A stretch of DNA of 64,000 nucleotides from Omphiscola glabra (Eukaryota > Mollusca > Gastropoda > Lymnaeidae): assembly GCA_964017045.1 (NCBI GenBank), contig OZ024802.1, forward strand, positions 26,290,293 to 26,354,292, in the 5' to 3' direction. Below the pieces are notes generated by a model. That model was not told the DNA's origin. It searched no databases and saw only the letters and a program-made list of their open reading frames with translations. The position numbers were made by a program, and so were the translations under genes. Each line of letters begins with the position of its first letter. Position 1 is the first letter of the stretch. Below, one piece after another: positions 22,136-35,028 of this stretch.

Positions 22136-22203
22136 CTGTGTGTGTGTGTGTGTCTGTGTGTGTGTGTGTCTGTGTGTGTCTATGTGTGTGTCTGTGTGTG
22201 TGT
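22058..22203. repeat. (TA)n(TG)n compound microsatellite
   Basis: A long TA block passes into TG with interspersed TC steps. Confidence 0.92.
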
Positions 22204-24113
22204 GGCTTAGGAAGGGGGTGCGGAGGCCGGGCGGCATTTTTTTCTTGAAATAAAGGGGGCGGCGGTGTCAGGAAACTGCAGAGTTTTTCAAGGAAACAAG
22301 GGGGCGGTACAATTCTTGGCCCGCCCCGGGGAAGAAAAATTCTTTGCTCACCCTGGGCAGCAATAACCCTATTGCCCCCCCCCCCCCCCCCAACTGTATC
22401 GTTGTCTTGAGGAATATTTTCTAGTATGAAATGTAGTCGCGACTAGAAAAAGTTTTGGTAATTTGTTTTGTATCGTAATTGGTAGAAAGCCCATAACGAT
22501 ACCACCCCAAGTCGAATGATCGCTGCTGATGACACAGAATAATAACTGAAGTCGTTTTGCTTCAACGATTCCCTTTCGGTTAAACTTCGACAATGTCTTA
22601 AACGCCAATCCATTACTGATAGTGACACATAATGAACAAACAGTCAATATCAACCTCAGCTGGGATATTTATTGCGTAATCGTACAAAAATTATTAATGA
22701 AAGGCTGGACAAAAGATATCGCTTTTAAAATGATTTTATCAAAAGGTGTATACATATGAAAATGGTTTTCTTCACACCCCCACCTTCCTGTTGTTTATTC
22801 GAATCAAGATGACACGCTCATTGCAACAGCATTGTGTGTGTGTGTGTCAGAGTGCCCCCCTCCCGGGGGGGTAATAGTTACCATTTAAAAATGTATTTGT
22901 TGAAGATTTTTTTTCTTTTTAATTTGAAAAAATTGGTTGCTTAAGTTCATCATAAACAAAAAAATACAAATACACACATTATTTAAGGGCAAAGTTTTTC
23001 AATCGATAAGATGTCCAATATATAAGGGGATCAATAGATAAAGGTGTCTATTTGAAGATAAGGCAATTGATAATTAGAAAGTCAAGTAATATTTTAATCA
23101 GAAAATGCTTTCTTAACACGTGAAATCCCCTAGCAGAGCAAGAAACAAAAACAAAAAAAACAAAAAAACAAAAATTCCCAGTGTCAGGAGCGTATTAAAA
23201 TGTGGTTTGAGTCACGTGATGTGCTTGACGTATGTGTACCCAGCATCCAACAATTTTTGTTTGGGCTGTAATTGACAAATGCATAATACCCTAGTGCTAA
23301 GAGCTTTAAGTTTCGATATAATACGAACCAATGTTTGGGGATGTATTTTGTTTCAATAAATACTTGATCGTCTTATGAAGCATTCTAATTTTAAAAAAAT
23401 ATATTTTAAAAACAAAACAAAACTTACAATTTTTTTTTTAAAAATAAGAAGAAAGAAGAAGAAGAACATATTTCAAAAATAACCCCAACCCTTTTCACAC
23501 TTAACCCCACAAACCCCTCCCACGCTAAATCTCTCACCCCCCCCCCTTTCCACGTTTAGCCCCTCAGCCCCTCCCACGTTTAACCCCCTTCAAACTCCTT
23601 CAAGACCAACGCCCTATACTTTCATGAACACTATCGGCAATTAACTTGATGTTTACGCCCACGGAGCGCCGCCTTCGGCTCTAATCCACGCATGCGTGTG
23701 GGGGCAGTTCCTCTTTGTCATTTGTATTTCCTTCCACATCAAAAATCACAACTGTGATATGGTTATGAAATGTTTTTTTTTATTACATACATTTTCTATG
23801 GATATATTATCAACCTACACAAATCATAATCGAGATGGGTTTGGACTGAACAACATGGATTATTTTTAGCACAACGTTGGCTCTGAGATAGTTTCAAAAG
23901 AAAACAAAAATACTTCCTTAAAAAAAATCACAAAACAAATGGAGCTCATGCTGGGCTTCTGAGCCCCCAGTTTGATTAAATGTTAATTGGGCGGGGGGGG
24001 GGGGGAGCTGCAGAGACTCATGGCTAAACGCCTGCTACATAACAGCCGTGTTGACTGGCGTTGTTATTGGCGTTGCTATGGCAACACACCTTTTTTTTTT
24101 CTTTGGAGGCAAA
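22204..24113. other. No gene recognised
   Basis: Contains a G-rich/C-rich degenerate segment at 22204-22395 (GGGGGCGG and CCCCCCC blocks), an R2 fragment and AT-rich sequence. Confidence 0.45.
23288..23330 (+). mobile_element. MITE R2 terminal fragment
   Basis: ACCCTAGTGCTAAGAGCTTTAAG resembles one end of R2. No second end is visible, so this is a solo or truncated copy. Confidence 0.35.
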
Positions 24114-24589
24114 GAGACTGGCTCGTCATCTCAGTCTACGAGACTGGCTCGTCATCTCATTCTACGAGACTGGCTCGTCATCTCAGTCTACGAGACTGGC
24201 TCGTCATCTCATTCTACGAGACTGGCTCGTCATCTCAGTCTACGAGACTGGCTCGTCATCTCATTCTACGAGACTGGCTCGTCATCTCAGTCTACGAGAC
24301 TGGCTCGTCATCTCAGTCTACGAGACTGGCTCGTCATCTCAGTCTACGAGACTGGCTCGTCATCTCAGTCTACGAGACTGGCTCGTCATCTCAGTCTACG
24401 AGACTGGCTCGTCATCTCAGTCTACGAGACTGGCTCGTCATCTCAGTCTACGAGACTGGCTCGTCATCTCAGTCTACGAGACTGGCTCGTCATCTCAGTC
24501 TACGAGACTGGCTCGTCATCTCAGTCTACGAGACTGGCTCGTCATCTCAGTCTACGAGACTGGCTCGTCATCTCAGTCTACGAGACTTT
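24114..24589. repeat. 26-bp minisatellite, 18 units
   Basis: Unit GAGACTGGCTCGTCATCTCA plus GTCTAC; only A/G-to-T variants (CATTCTAC) in the first third. As 26 is not divisible by 3, all three plus frames are open and the same peptide appears in each. Not coding. Confidence 0.95.
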
Positions 24590-24599
24590 TTTTTTTCTT

Positions 24600-25691
24600 A
24601 CCTCACTGGTCAAAGTCATAGTAAACTTGGCTGACTCCGAAGATTTTCGGAACCATGCGTAAATCGACTACTGTGCTGGAACCGGCTCTTGCTAACAGTT
24701 TTTAAAATACAATATATATTTTGACTATTCTCACGAACTTCGTTTTTGAAACATACATGTAAAAAAAACAACAACTTAGATTTCAGTCACAGACTTGACT
24801 TTTGAGAGTTCGCTTTCTTTTTTTTTACAAGCGCACATTTCGTTGCTTGTCACCTTCTAATGCAGTGTTGAATAACAACACTAGTTTTTTGTCACTCCAC
24901 ATGAGCACCAAAAAAAATAAGATGTAATATCTCCCCAATACTACACTCCCCCTAACCCCACACCCTCAGTGCGTAGTTACTAAATGGATAACCCCCCCCC
25001 CCCCAAACACCCTCCCCAACACCCCCCCCCCCAAACCTTTTTTTTTTTTTTGAGGAGTTAAGTTGATCGGGAAATTTTCATATTTATTTTACAGATAACG
25101 ATAAGTCAACACCTTTGAAATGTAAGCTACTACTAAGTTTCCAGAGGTAAATTCAAACACAACACTTTCGTATTACAAAAGCCTCTACACACAAAAACAT
25201 CGTACGAATTCCATCACCAGGGTCTCCGAATCACAGAAACACTGAGAAAACACATTGCGTCTGAAGTGAGTTTCTTTATTCTCTGTTGACAAATTTAAAT
25301 CCCCCCCCCCCCCTTTTTCCATTCACTTTTTCCCACCTCACAGTGCAAAACCGGCCCAACCGATCTTAAGGGTGTTCAATATCCATTATCCATGTCTCAG
25401 CTGGTAAACTCGCTGGTTGCAACCAGAAGAATCTAAACGTCCCCGGCGATAATGTTACCAGCGGGCCGACCCCCGAGCGAGCGCGTTCAGCATTTCCGTA
25501 AGATCAAGTGACGCGTGAAGGCAGAGCAGAAATTCGATACTGATTGCACGTGCGGTGACGACGCCATTTTTTTTGGCTCCGTCTTTAAGGCCATGACATA
25601 CCGTTTACCACGGAAATGGGAAGGGGCGGGGTTTTGCTTGTTGTTTTGTTTGTTTAATTCGGGCACAAAGCTTCATCAGGAAACATTTGTC
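24600..25691. other. No gene recognised; several C homopolymers
   Basis: C runs at about 24992, 25025 and 25302. A GC-richer segment at 25430-25640 has a 62-codon frame without motif. Confidence 0.45.
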
Positions 25692-25896
25692 TTTTGGTCA
25701 TAGATTTGAAGATGTTATCAATCTTTTCTTTGATGATGTCATCAATCTTTTCTTTTATGGCGTCATCAAACTTTTTTTCGTTGATGTCATCAATCTTTTC
25801 TTTAACGATGTCATGAATTTTTTTTCCGAACATGTCATCAATCTTTTCTTCGACGATATCATCAATCTTTTCTTCGATGATGTCATCAATCTACTC
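25692..25896. repeat. 24-bp minisatellite, ~8 units
   Basis: Unit GATGATGTCATCAATCTTTT plus CTTT-like end; it abuts the palindromic SPIN-like element. Confidence 0.88.
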
Positions 25897-25902
25897 TTAG
25901 AT

Positions 25903-26219
25903 CAGTGGTTCTCAACCTTCCTAATGCCCCGACCCCTTAATAGAGTTCTTATGTTGTGGCGACCCCCCCCCCCCACCACCACAAAAACTATTTTCGTTGC
26001 TACTTCATAACTGTAGAGTATATGTGTTTCCCGGTGGTCATTGGCGAAACCCCTCTGGGGGTCAAACGACCTTTTCACGGGGGTCGCCTAAGATCATCGG
26101 AAAACACATATAACCTACAGTTATAAAGTAGCAGCGAAAATAATTTTGTTGATAAGGGTCGCAACAACATAAAGAACTGTATTAAAAGGTCGCGGCTGTA
26201 GGAAGGTTGAGAACCACCG
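25903..26219. mobile_element. SPIN-like element arranged as a palindrome (fold-back), copy 4
   Basis: The left half is the normal 5' part of the family; the right half is the same 5' part inverted, ending GGTTGAGAACCACCG. Central GGTGGTC and GGGGGTC blocks lie near 26035-26090. No matching 8-bp duplication (TCTTAGAT and CCGTAAAC). Confidence 0.75.
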
Positions 26220-26342
26220 CCGTAAACAGTATCATCCCCCCACCAGCCCAGAAGCACACAAAACCAATACAAAAACTACCTTGCCCAATACTGGCTTCAG
26301 ATGTCAGCATCGCCTTCTTGACGACGAAAGGAATTTTTGTTC

Positions 26343-26375
<33 letters not shown>

Positions 26376-26999
26376 ATTCTTCCTTAATGCAAATTCATCT
26401 TTTATATACCCGGTCATTGTATCGCATGTAATGCCGAGCACCAGCGCCAGCAAAGATCGCTCTAGGGGTCTCTTGTGATGACGTTGTTGTTGTATTGCTA
26501 CAGTCGCGACCTTTTTGTCGTCGATACGCGAGGGCCCGTGACTCGTGAGTTGGGATGTGAGAGGCCATGGTGGTTGACCTGAGGCTAGTCATTAAAGATC
26601 TAGACTCGAAACCGGGGAGGGAGGGTTAAGACACTAACCAGAAACGCCAGACACCCCCCTCCCCTTTTCTTTTCCCAAAAGGACCCAAAGCTGCTGCCCA
26701 TAATTTCTTTCAAAGATTGAGAGATTGTTTTTTTTTAACTTAAGCATCTGGTATGTGAGATCCAAATCTTCAGCATATAAATATCGATACTTTTTAATTA
26801 TGCATCGCGCATACCAGCGCAGTTCAACAGTGTATATCGATATTTAAAAAGACAATCTCGGTCAGACTGACACAATCACCTGATAAGATATCGATAGCAG
26901 CAGATATTACCTGGTTTAAACTAACTTTCTCTGCAATGTAAATGTATTATTAATAGGGGGTGGGGAATAAAGAGGACTTATACACAAGCCTTAAGCACT

Positions 27000-27315
27000 G
27001 GCACTGGTAGGTCATATCAGGAGAAAACACCAACGCCAAATATAGAAAGACAATCATTGGTAGGTCATGCCAGGAGAAAACACATGCCAAATATAGAAAG
27101 ACAATCATTGGTAGGTCATGCCAGGAGAAAACACATGACAAATATAGAAAGACAATCATTGGTAGTTCATGCCAGGAGAAAACACATGATAAATATAGAA
27201 AGACAATCATTGGTAGGTCATGCCAGGAGAAAACACATGACAAATATAGAAAGAAAATCATTGGTAGGTCATGCCAGGTGAAAACATATGACAAATATAG
27301 AAAGACAGAAACTGG
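27000..27315. repeat. 51-bp minisatellite, 6 units
   Basis: Unit GGTAGGTCATGCCAGGAGAA followed by AACACATGACAAATATAG. Length divisible by 3 gives open frames on both strands. Confidence 0.9.
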
Positions 27316-27349
27316 TATAGTAACCCTAAGGATCAAGAGTACACGGGAG

Positions 27350-27490
27350 ATCTGAGAAAAAAAAACTGGATAAGAGAAGTCAAGGAAGACTGGAAAGAGT
27401 TGAAAAGAGTTATAGAGAGGAGAATTGAAGACTTAAAGGCCTGGAAAGAAGTTATTCATCGCCTATGCTCCACTGGGAATTGAAAAGGCA
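27350..27490 (+). pseudogene. Possible LINE C-terminal remnant
   Basis: Reads N-W-I-R-E-V-K-E-D-W-K, then R-R-I-E-D-L-K-A-W-K-E-V-I-H-R-L-C-S-T, similar in layout to the W-x-x-x-V tail of LINE ORF2. Weak and short. Confidence 0.35.
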
Positions 27491-28393
27491 AGGAATGAGC
27501 ATTAGGACCTGTGACCAGCATTCCAAGGCCATTCCCAGCGACAACAAAAAATCAGACAAAGTTTCTTTTGTTGCAATGATTATTGGTTTCGAAGTTCTTT
27601 CGTCAAATTAGACCCGGTGGTTCGTTTGTGATGGGGTTGGGGGAGAGGGAGGGGTTTGTGGGAAGTATAAAAGCAATATCCGAGACCTTTCGCCCTCAAG
27701 TCACATAACCCGTGGCTACCACTGATCTGATGAGTTTAGCACGGCACGTGTGTGTGACTTCAGAGGATATCTCGTCAGCGTACTGGGGACCCGGTTTACA
27801 CACTTTTTCCCGGTCGCGTCGGTCAACAAAACGGACGTCACAGGATGTGGAAACAGCCAAGGAGAAGCTGCTTTGTGCAAACAATAGGACTAAAGCACGT
27901 GAGAAATAGCCGGGTGTTGATGAGCTTAAAAGTACAGCGTGGAGATGAGGTTAATAAAGAAATCTTCGAGAGAGGAACAAAAAAATAGTTTGTTTCCTTA
28001 ATCAACCTAACGCGGTGAATGTGTGGTGATTACAGAGCTTCTTCTTCTATATATTAAGGGTCCACGATCAATGTACTGATCATTCTGGCTCCTATGCATG
28101 CAGAGTGGATTTGCAATGTTTCTGTGCCTGGTGTTGATGAGGATATTTCACTGGTTGCAAAGTTACTTAGTGGGGGTATCATGCACCGGGTGGGGTGTGG
28201 GGGCTGGAAGGCCTGAGGCAATAGACGCATGTGATTCAAGTGTTGTCGCCTCAACTGTGTGGTGATAAGGACTTAAATTTTTTTTAAAAGACACAACACA
28301 AACCCACGGAAGGTGACTCTAAGAATTTGAACCTTGCAATCCTAGCCAATGTAGAGGGGACAAAATGGTTTATTTAGTAGCAGTACTACTAGA

Positions 28394-28600
28394 GGAGGGA
28401 GAAGAAGAGGAAGACAAAGAAAAAGATGGGAAGATAATATCAAAGAATGGACGGGATTACAACTAGGCGATGCTATGCGTAGGGCAGAAGACCGAGAGGA
28501 ATGGAGAAGAAAGAATAGTGTACATGTCATCTGTGGCGCCCCAACGGTCGAAGGACTACGGGACCTGATGATGATGATGATGATGATGATGATGACTGCA
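28394..28600 (+). pseudogene. Non-LTR retrotransposon C-terminal remnant with (TGA)n tail
   Basis: Open frame G-R-R-R-G-R-Q-R-K-R-W-E-D-N-I-K-E-W, then A-E-D-R-E-E-W-R and C-G-A-P-T-V-E-G-L-R-D, followed by (GAT)n. This is the usual end of a LINE reverse transcriptase ORF. Only the last ~60 codons remain. The clade is not assigned. Confidence 0.7.
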
Positions 28601-29069
28601 TTAAAGAAAGATTATGGGGATTTTTGGTGACAACGTTCAGCCGCTTTCATTTTTTTTTTTTTTTTTAAAGATAGAAAATGTTCAGTCGGAGCGTGTCTCG
28701 GTGAACTTTAAAACGATGTGGAACTACACTCTACATGTGAGTTTTGGAAAAGATGTTTCCGACTGTGCATTCCCAAACGAGTTGGGTAAGATAACCGCCA
28801 GAAGTGCATCATGACGGTGGACTGTTCTAGAAATTATTTGCACCCCTCCCGCCCCCCCCCTATTGCTTCATACATTAAGTTAAAGGCACTTCCCCCCCTC
28901 CCCCAACCATGTATTATTGCAAGCTGCAAGCACTACGTCTCGGCACACGCTACACTCATTGGGTGAACTGATGTCATTCATTGCACACACCGTGATGCGA
29001 TTGTCACATGCCGTGCTGTCACATTGTCACAAAGCTTTCATTTTAACACTAAACCCGCAATAGTGTATG

Positions 29070-29322
29070 CCACATTATGTCCTCGTTGTGTTTGTTATGT
29101 CCTCTTTGTGTGTGTTATGTCCTCTTTGTGTTTGTTATGTCTTCGTTGTGTTTGTTATGTCCTCTTTGTGTTTGTTATGTCCTCGTTGTGTTTGTTATGT
29201 CCTATTTGTGTTTGTTATGTCCTCGTTGTGTTTGTTATGTCCTATTTGTGTTTGTTATGTCCTCGTTGTGTTTGTTAGGTCCTCTTTGTGTTTGTTATGT
29301 CCTCGTTGTGTTTGTTGCTTGT
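29070..29322. repeat. 20-bp minisatellite, ~12 units
   Basis: Unit GTTATGTCCTCGTTGTGTTT with C/T and A/T variants at one site. All plus frames are open. Confidence 0.92.
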
Positions 29323-29954
29323 ACGCCAAGAAACGGGGATGTTATCGATATGAATATAAGGTTTGGTGGGGAGGGGGGGGGCGATATAAATGTATACGTT
29401 ATCCAAAATTTAAATGTTGTGGGCGTTCTTTCTATTCTGCTATAATCCATGGATCACTCTGCACACAGATCCATTCTTGTTTACGAGAAATCACATAAAA
29501 AAGCGATTGTCAATTCATGTTATTTGCACATTGAGAGAAAACCTAGTTCTCGAGTGCAATAACTTCAGATCGCTCACGTTGGCTCGGAGAAGTCCTCAAT
29601 AACAGCATTGTTTTAGTACGCTCGCCGTTGTGGTGCTGCTTGCTTGCTTGCTTGCACTTTCGTGTTTTGTGGGGCTTTCAACATCCCGTCCCATGAGTGG
29701 CGTGCAAATCGTGATGTAAATACCCTTTTTTTTTATACTTTCAGGACTGCTGATTGACAAGGCCAACAAAACATCTGCAGGCCTGGTTCATTGAAGTGAG
29801 CATCCGCCATGTTGTCGTTCCATCCGGTCTATTGATTGATTTTGCACCGACAGTTTTTTTTTGTCCTCTTGCCCTCCTTAATTATATAAATTCCAAGTTT
29901 TTGTGTGGGTTTATTTGTGAGTTTTTTTTAAAAACTGAAGTAAATGTCCGACTT

Positions 29955-30055
29955 AGAATTGACAGATCAGACAACCGGAACGGAGTGACAGATCAGACAA
30001 CCGGAACAGAAGGACATCGCAAAACCGGAACAGGGTGACAGATCAGTCAACTAAA
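29955..30055. repeat. ~27-bp degenerate tandem repeat, ~4 units
   Basis: Unit core GACAGATCAGACAACCGGAAC. Confidence 0.7.
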
Positions 30056-30107
30056 ACGGGTCAATAACTCCATCTGCAATAATAGCGTGGCGGTCAAATG
30101 GACGAGA

Positions 30108-30355
30108 TTGACAGATTACAGAGCTACGTGAAGCATGACAGATTACAGAGTTGCTTGGAGCATGACAGATTACAGAGCTGCTTGGAGCATGACAGATTAT
30201 AGAGCTGCTTGGAGCATGACAGATTACAGAGCTGCTTGGAGCATGACAGATTATAGAGCTGCTTGGAGCATGACAGATCACAGAGCTGCTTGGAGCATGA
30301 CAGATTACAGAGCTGCTTGGAGCATGACAGATTACAGAGATGATTGGAGCATGCA
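30108..30355. repeat. 27-bp minisatellite, ~9 units
   Basis: Unit AGCATGACAGATTACAGAGC plus TGCTTGG. Open on both strands because the unit is 9 codons. Confidence 0.92.
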
Positions 30356-30361
30356 TGACAG

Positions 30362-30590
30362 ATTAAAGATATGTTGGAGCAAGACATATTACAGAGCTAC
30401 ATGTAGCATAACGACATATTATAGAGCTATGTGAAGCATAACGACATATTATAGAGCTACGTGGAGCATAACGACATATTATAGAGCTACTTGGAGCATA
30501 ACGACAGAGTATAGTGCCACGCGGAGAATAAAGATAGATAATAGAGCTACATGGAGCACATCGACAGGCCAAATAGTTCCATGTAGCTGA
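30362..30590. repeat. ~30-bp minisatellite related to the adjacent array
   Basis: Unit AGCATAACGACATATTATAG plus AGCTACGTGG. It shares AGCATRACGACA and TAGAGCTRC with the array at 30108, so the two probably diverged from one unit. Confidence 0.82.
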
Positions 30591-30810
30591 GATTATGAAC
30601 TAAGATCAACACGGTGATGCATGGTGAAAGAGCAGGAAAAATATATTCAATCAAGTTTGTAGGTTCGAAATCCCGTCTAGTCCCGTCACAGATTACAGCT
30701 CTACTAGACTAGGTATTATTCCGACCGGGTCTAGCCAGAATTGTTCCAACGCTGACAATTAATAATAAATTAGTTTCCCATATATAGCACGGCCATAGGA
30801 AATTATCTAG

Positions 30811-31330
30811 TATTTATATTACGCTTCTGGTGTGACTCGTGGACTGCCTCCATTTTCGGCCGGCTGCTTCCGAAAAAGCTCGCTGCTTCCTTTTAAGCGA
30901 ATTTGGTATTGAGATTAGATTACAAATAATTATATATACTTGAAATAAAGTATGCTTCAATAGTGAGTTCAATAGCGCGCAAAATATAATTCCCGATAAC
31001 TTCGCCAAGTGATTTGTTATTAAATAACGCAAAACTGCGTTTGGTGCGTAATATTTAATTTCGGAAAATGAAATCGTCTCAATTTAAGTATGGTGTAAAA
31101 AATATTCGGTTTAAAAGTGGTTGGGACATCAGAATATTTAATATAGTTCATGGGCGTGAAATAAAAAAAGTGTGCAGTGACGTATCATTGGGTGGGGGGG
31201 GGGGCAAAAATTAGGATTCTTAAATATGCGTGACTTGAGTTCATGTTTTGTCAAGTAACTTTAGTAGATGGGAAGTTCACGCATTGCTGTTGCCAATGTT
31301 TGGCGGGCTATATCCAGTATATATATATAG
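30811..31330 (+). repeat. Interspersed repeat R1, copy 4
   Basis: Closely parallels copy 3, with a GGGTGGGGGGGG expansion at about 31190. AT-rich and non-coding. Confidence 0.7.
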
Positions 31331-31942
31331 TGCTAGATCAAATGACACCCACTTAAAAAAACACATAACAGCACAGCCGCCATCTAATACACCTGTAGCA
31401 GACGCCTGGGGCCTCTAACACCAAAAACTGCGGACTTCTTATCACTAAATGACTTTTTTGTTTTTCAAGATCCCATTTCTACACAATAACGCTCGTGGAA
31501 AGGGGGGTGTGGGCTGCTGCCAAATAGAGTAAGGAAAAAAAAAAGGGGGGGTGGGTAAAAACACTCTCCCTTTCGAAACTTTCCCGGGTTTTGAATTTCT
31601 CTAGGTAACACTATTTAAAATTTATTAGAGGATTTTTTTGAAACGATTTCAATGCATGGGGGTGTTGCAAAAAGATCCTATTCAGACGGCCCCTGTGTTA
31701 GGAGTGAACATATTCGCGTGTAGATTGTTGTCAATGAAATAAAAACAAAATTGAACAAAAACAAAAAACGCTGCCAGTTTCATGTCCTTGGTTTTGCAAT
31801 CAAATCTCAAAGTACTAATGGACAACTTAGCCTGCGACCATCGCATGTTGTGGAATAAATGACAGTCACTTGAGCTGTTGTCAGTTGAGTAGCTAGATTT
31901 GTGTGATGGCAGTGGCAGTTCTTGTTTTTGTGAAGACAGGAG

Positions 31943-32392
31943 CGATCTCAGATTTTTTTCTTGCCAGGGGCGATCCTAGATTTTGTGATGCCACGGGCGA
32001 TCCTAGATGTTGTGATGCCAAGAGCGATTCTATATTTTGTGATGCCAGGAGTGATCCTAGATTTTGTGATGCCAGGGGCGGTCCTAGATCTTGTGATGCA
32101 AGAAGCTGTCCTAGATTTTGTGATGCCAGGGACGGTCTTATATTTTGTGATGCCAGGGGCGATCCTAGATTTTGTGATGCCAGGGGCGGTCCTAGATCTT
32201 GTGATGCAAGGAGCTGTCCTAGATTTTGTGATGCCAGGGGCGGTGATATATTTTGTGATGCCTGGGCGTTCCTAGATTTTTTGTTGCCAGGGGTGATTCT
32301 AGATTTTATGATGCCAGGGACGATCATAGATTTTATGATGCCAGGGGCGGTCCTAGATTTTATGATGCCAGGGGTGGTCCTACGGTTTAGCG
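31943..32392. repeat. 27-bp minisatellite, ~16 units
   Basis: Unit GCCAGGGGCGATCCTAGATT plus TTGTGAT with scattered substitutions. Long apparent proteins on both strands are products of the 9-codon unit. Confidence 0.92.
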
Positions 32393-32399
32393 ACCGTAC

Positions 32400-35028
32400 T
32401 AACATATTTCAAAATAAAAACAAAGGACGTCATCTACTGGATACAGATACAAAATAAAGCTGTATGAAATATTTCAAGAACTCTCGAAAGATTCGACCCG
32501 CACGATAAGTGACACGCAGGGAAGACAGCCAACCTTCACAGTGCCATTTCCTAGCCCCGAGACCGTAGTCACCAGATATCAGACAGTGGATTCTTATCCA
32601 CGAGACTTAAATACGTCGCAGAAGGTTACCGTAAATTTGTTTGAGGGAAATTTCGTCGACGGCAAATTGATCGACGGAAATTTGATCGAAAGGAAATGTG
32701 TTCGAATTTTGTTTTCAGTTCACGCGTTAAAATTTTCGTCAAATTTAATTTTTGAACGTACTAAACTATATACTAAAAATAGTAAAACAAAAGTATTTTT
32801 TATTAAAAAAGTAAACAAAGAATTTAGGAAAAAAAATAATATCGATAATATTGATTTTTTAAATGCAAATTAAAACAAGAACATTTTCATTGAAATGTTT
32901 AAACAAATGAAACAGATTTTATTTTCAACAATCAAATATTTACCTGATTTGAATCGATTTACTGACATGCGCACGTTATGACCGTTGACAGTAAAGTTGG
33001 ATTCAACTGATGAAAACGAGGCTACTTTCAAATTTGAGAATCGCCGTATTGGAAAATTGTGATCAAAGAAGACAATATAATGAAAATATGGTGTAGCTTT
33101 AATTTAAAAAAAAAATTAATGTGGCTATTTAACTTTAGTTCACCGAAACATGCAAGGGGGTTGTGGACACAAAAGTGCGGGGGACGTATGTTGAAGAGGT
33201 CAGTGTCGTGGTTCACAGACCGCTAATGCTCAAAAAGGTAATGGTCGTGTTCAGGACGAGGCTAGTTTTGAATGACCCGCGTGGTTTCAATCAGCCGTCA
33301 TGTTCAATCATCACGACCAATTGCCACCATTTATGCCACGGCTAGTAGCTTTTGGGGGGGTGTAATACCAACTCATATATTTTTTTTAGCTTCTGGTGTG
33401 TCCTGCTTCCTCTTAAAAACCGCCCTTCCCCCAAATCAACGAGTTCTAAACCACTAGAAACTTGTTCAGTTTTTTGGTCAATTATATCAAAGCTTAGAGA
33501 AACAGAACGAATGCACTTGGAACGATATTTCGTTTAAATATTTTAGAGGCTGCTGAAAAAATAGAACTCCGATGGATGGCGTCCAGGATTTCTCATATCC
33601 CGGCTCATTGATTATCCTTGAACACATTTTGGAATAGAAATTTCCTCATCCTGGGATGTCACTGGACATTAATGTCATTAAAATAATTACATTAATGTCG
33701 CATAAGAATACCTCATTGAAATAATAAAGCTAAAAAAACTGGATCTTTAAGCCAAATACTTCTCACGTCAAGGCTACTACTCAAGTCTTAAATTGCGCTG
33801 GTCACCTTCGCATGCAAAGGACGAACAATAAGTTTTGTATATTACTTTGAAATAAACAACCTTGGGTTCTCTTTACCATGTGTCCGGGTTCATTCAGTTG
33901 GCGCATATGCCGATGAAACCGTACAGTTTTCTGACCAACTTTTGAATCCCTCCACGGAGCATCGTGTATATTGGCGTCGTGCCTTCATCGATCGCAGATA
34001 TGTCAAGCAATATTGATTATTGGCTTACGATGAGTCTTTTTGTCAATGGGAGGTGAGCCGGTCCAGAGTAACCATCTAGCAGACACGCATCGATTTATCC
34101 CCACGCATGAGGTGAGCGGTCTAAAGATTATTTGAATACGGACAATGACTTCCGGCTTTCGTACCCAGATCACTGAGTCAAAGGTCGTGCGGTCAGAGTG
34201 AATTTTTAAGCAAGAGCCGGAATTATAATTCCAAACTTTGGGGACTTATTTGTTTTGTATGTTGTTTTTCTTGTTTTTTCTTTTACCTATTACATCAATA
34301 TAGTGTATATTTCATTTTCGGGGAAGGATTGACACATATGATGAAGATCTTCTATAACGTTGCTCAAAATAATTGCATTAGTGTGGGACCAACGTTATAA
34401 GCATTGTGGGACCCACATGCAATGAGTCTCTTGTGTATGCTTTCATGCTCAACCACCTATACTTATACTATTGTAGCTCTCACCTACCACGATAGCACCC
34501 AAAAGCCAATGAACACCTTCAGATCAACCACCTATGCTTATAGCAATCAATAGCGAATTTTCGCTTCGATGACGCTGCCATTGTTGTTCATTTCTAGGGC
34601 ATTGGCCCGTAACCCGTTGCCTGAGCAGCTGGTGTACACTTCCAGGAGGGGTTGCGCGGGGGGGGGGGTGTGGAGGGGGCGGAGTGGTGTTAAGGACAGC
34701 GGATAGTGGAAATTGCCTCCATTTGGATAACACCAATTATAGACCTGGTATATTAATGTCTTCTATACCTAAGAAACCGATCGTATATGATGGGTTTGGG
34801 GGGGGGGGGGTTTATTGGCTTGCTTTTTTTTTTCTATCACTCCTTACTGATTGATAATGACCCTGGGAAAATCAGTGATCTGAACTGAGTTCAGAAGTAG
34901 AATGACTCTGATCAATCACAATCGCTCTTGCGTGAAAATCTAAAATACATGTCCATCCTTAATTGATTTATTTATGTGCATGCTGTAAGATGGGGGAAAA
35001 AAAACATAAATCATTATTTCCTTTAGGG
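32400..35028. other. No gene recognised
   Basis: Besides R3 copy 1, AT-rich unique-looking sequence. CTTAAATTGCGCTGGTCACC at ~33788 faintly recalls a LINE C-terminal K-L-R-W motif. G runs at 34650 and 34797. Confidence 0.4.
32615..32765 (+). repeat. Interspersed repeat R3 (AAATTTCGTCGACG), copy 1
   Basis: Internally repetitive: GGAAATTTCGTCGACGGCAA, ATTGATCGACGGAAATTTGA and TCGAAAGGAAAT. Matches the inverse of 40282-40418. Confidence 0.55.

Larger units (their letters stand above)
26220..28390. other. Repeat-rich region, no host gene recognised
   Basis: Apart from the 51-bp array and LINE-like remnant listed, it holds an A run of ~30 at 26345, a GC-richer stretch at 26420-26620, and unassigned sequence at 28030-28260 that looks interspersed. 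Confidence 0.4.

Noticed and set aside
24114..24589. Long overlapping frames and a CRISPR-like regular array
   Set aside because: Units are directly contiguous with no variable spacers, and frames are open only because the unit lacks stops. It is a minisatellite in a eukaryotic genome.
31893..32457. 170- and 184-codon frames on opposite strands
   Set aside because: Both come from the 27-bp tandem unit; no splice or domain evidence.
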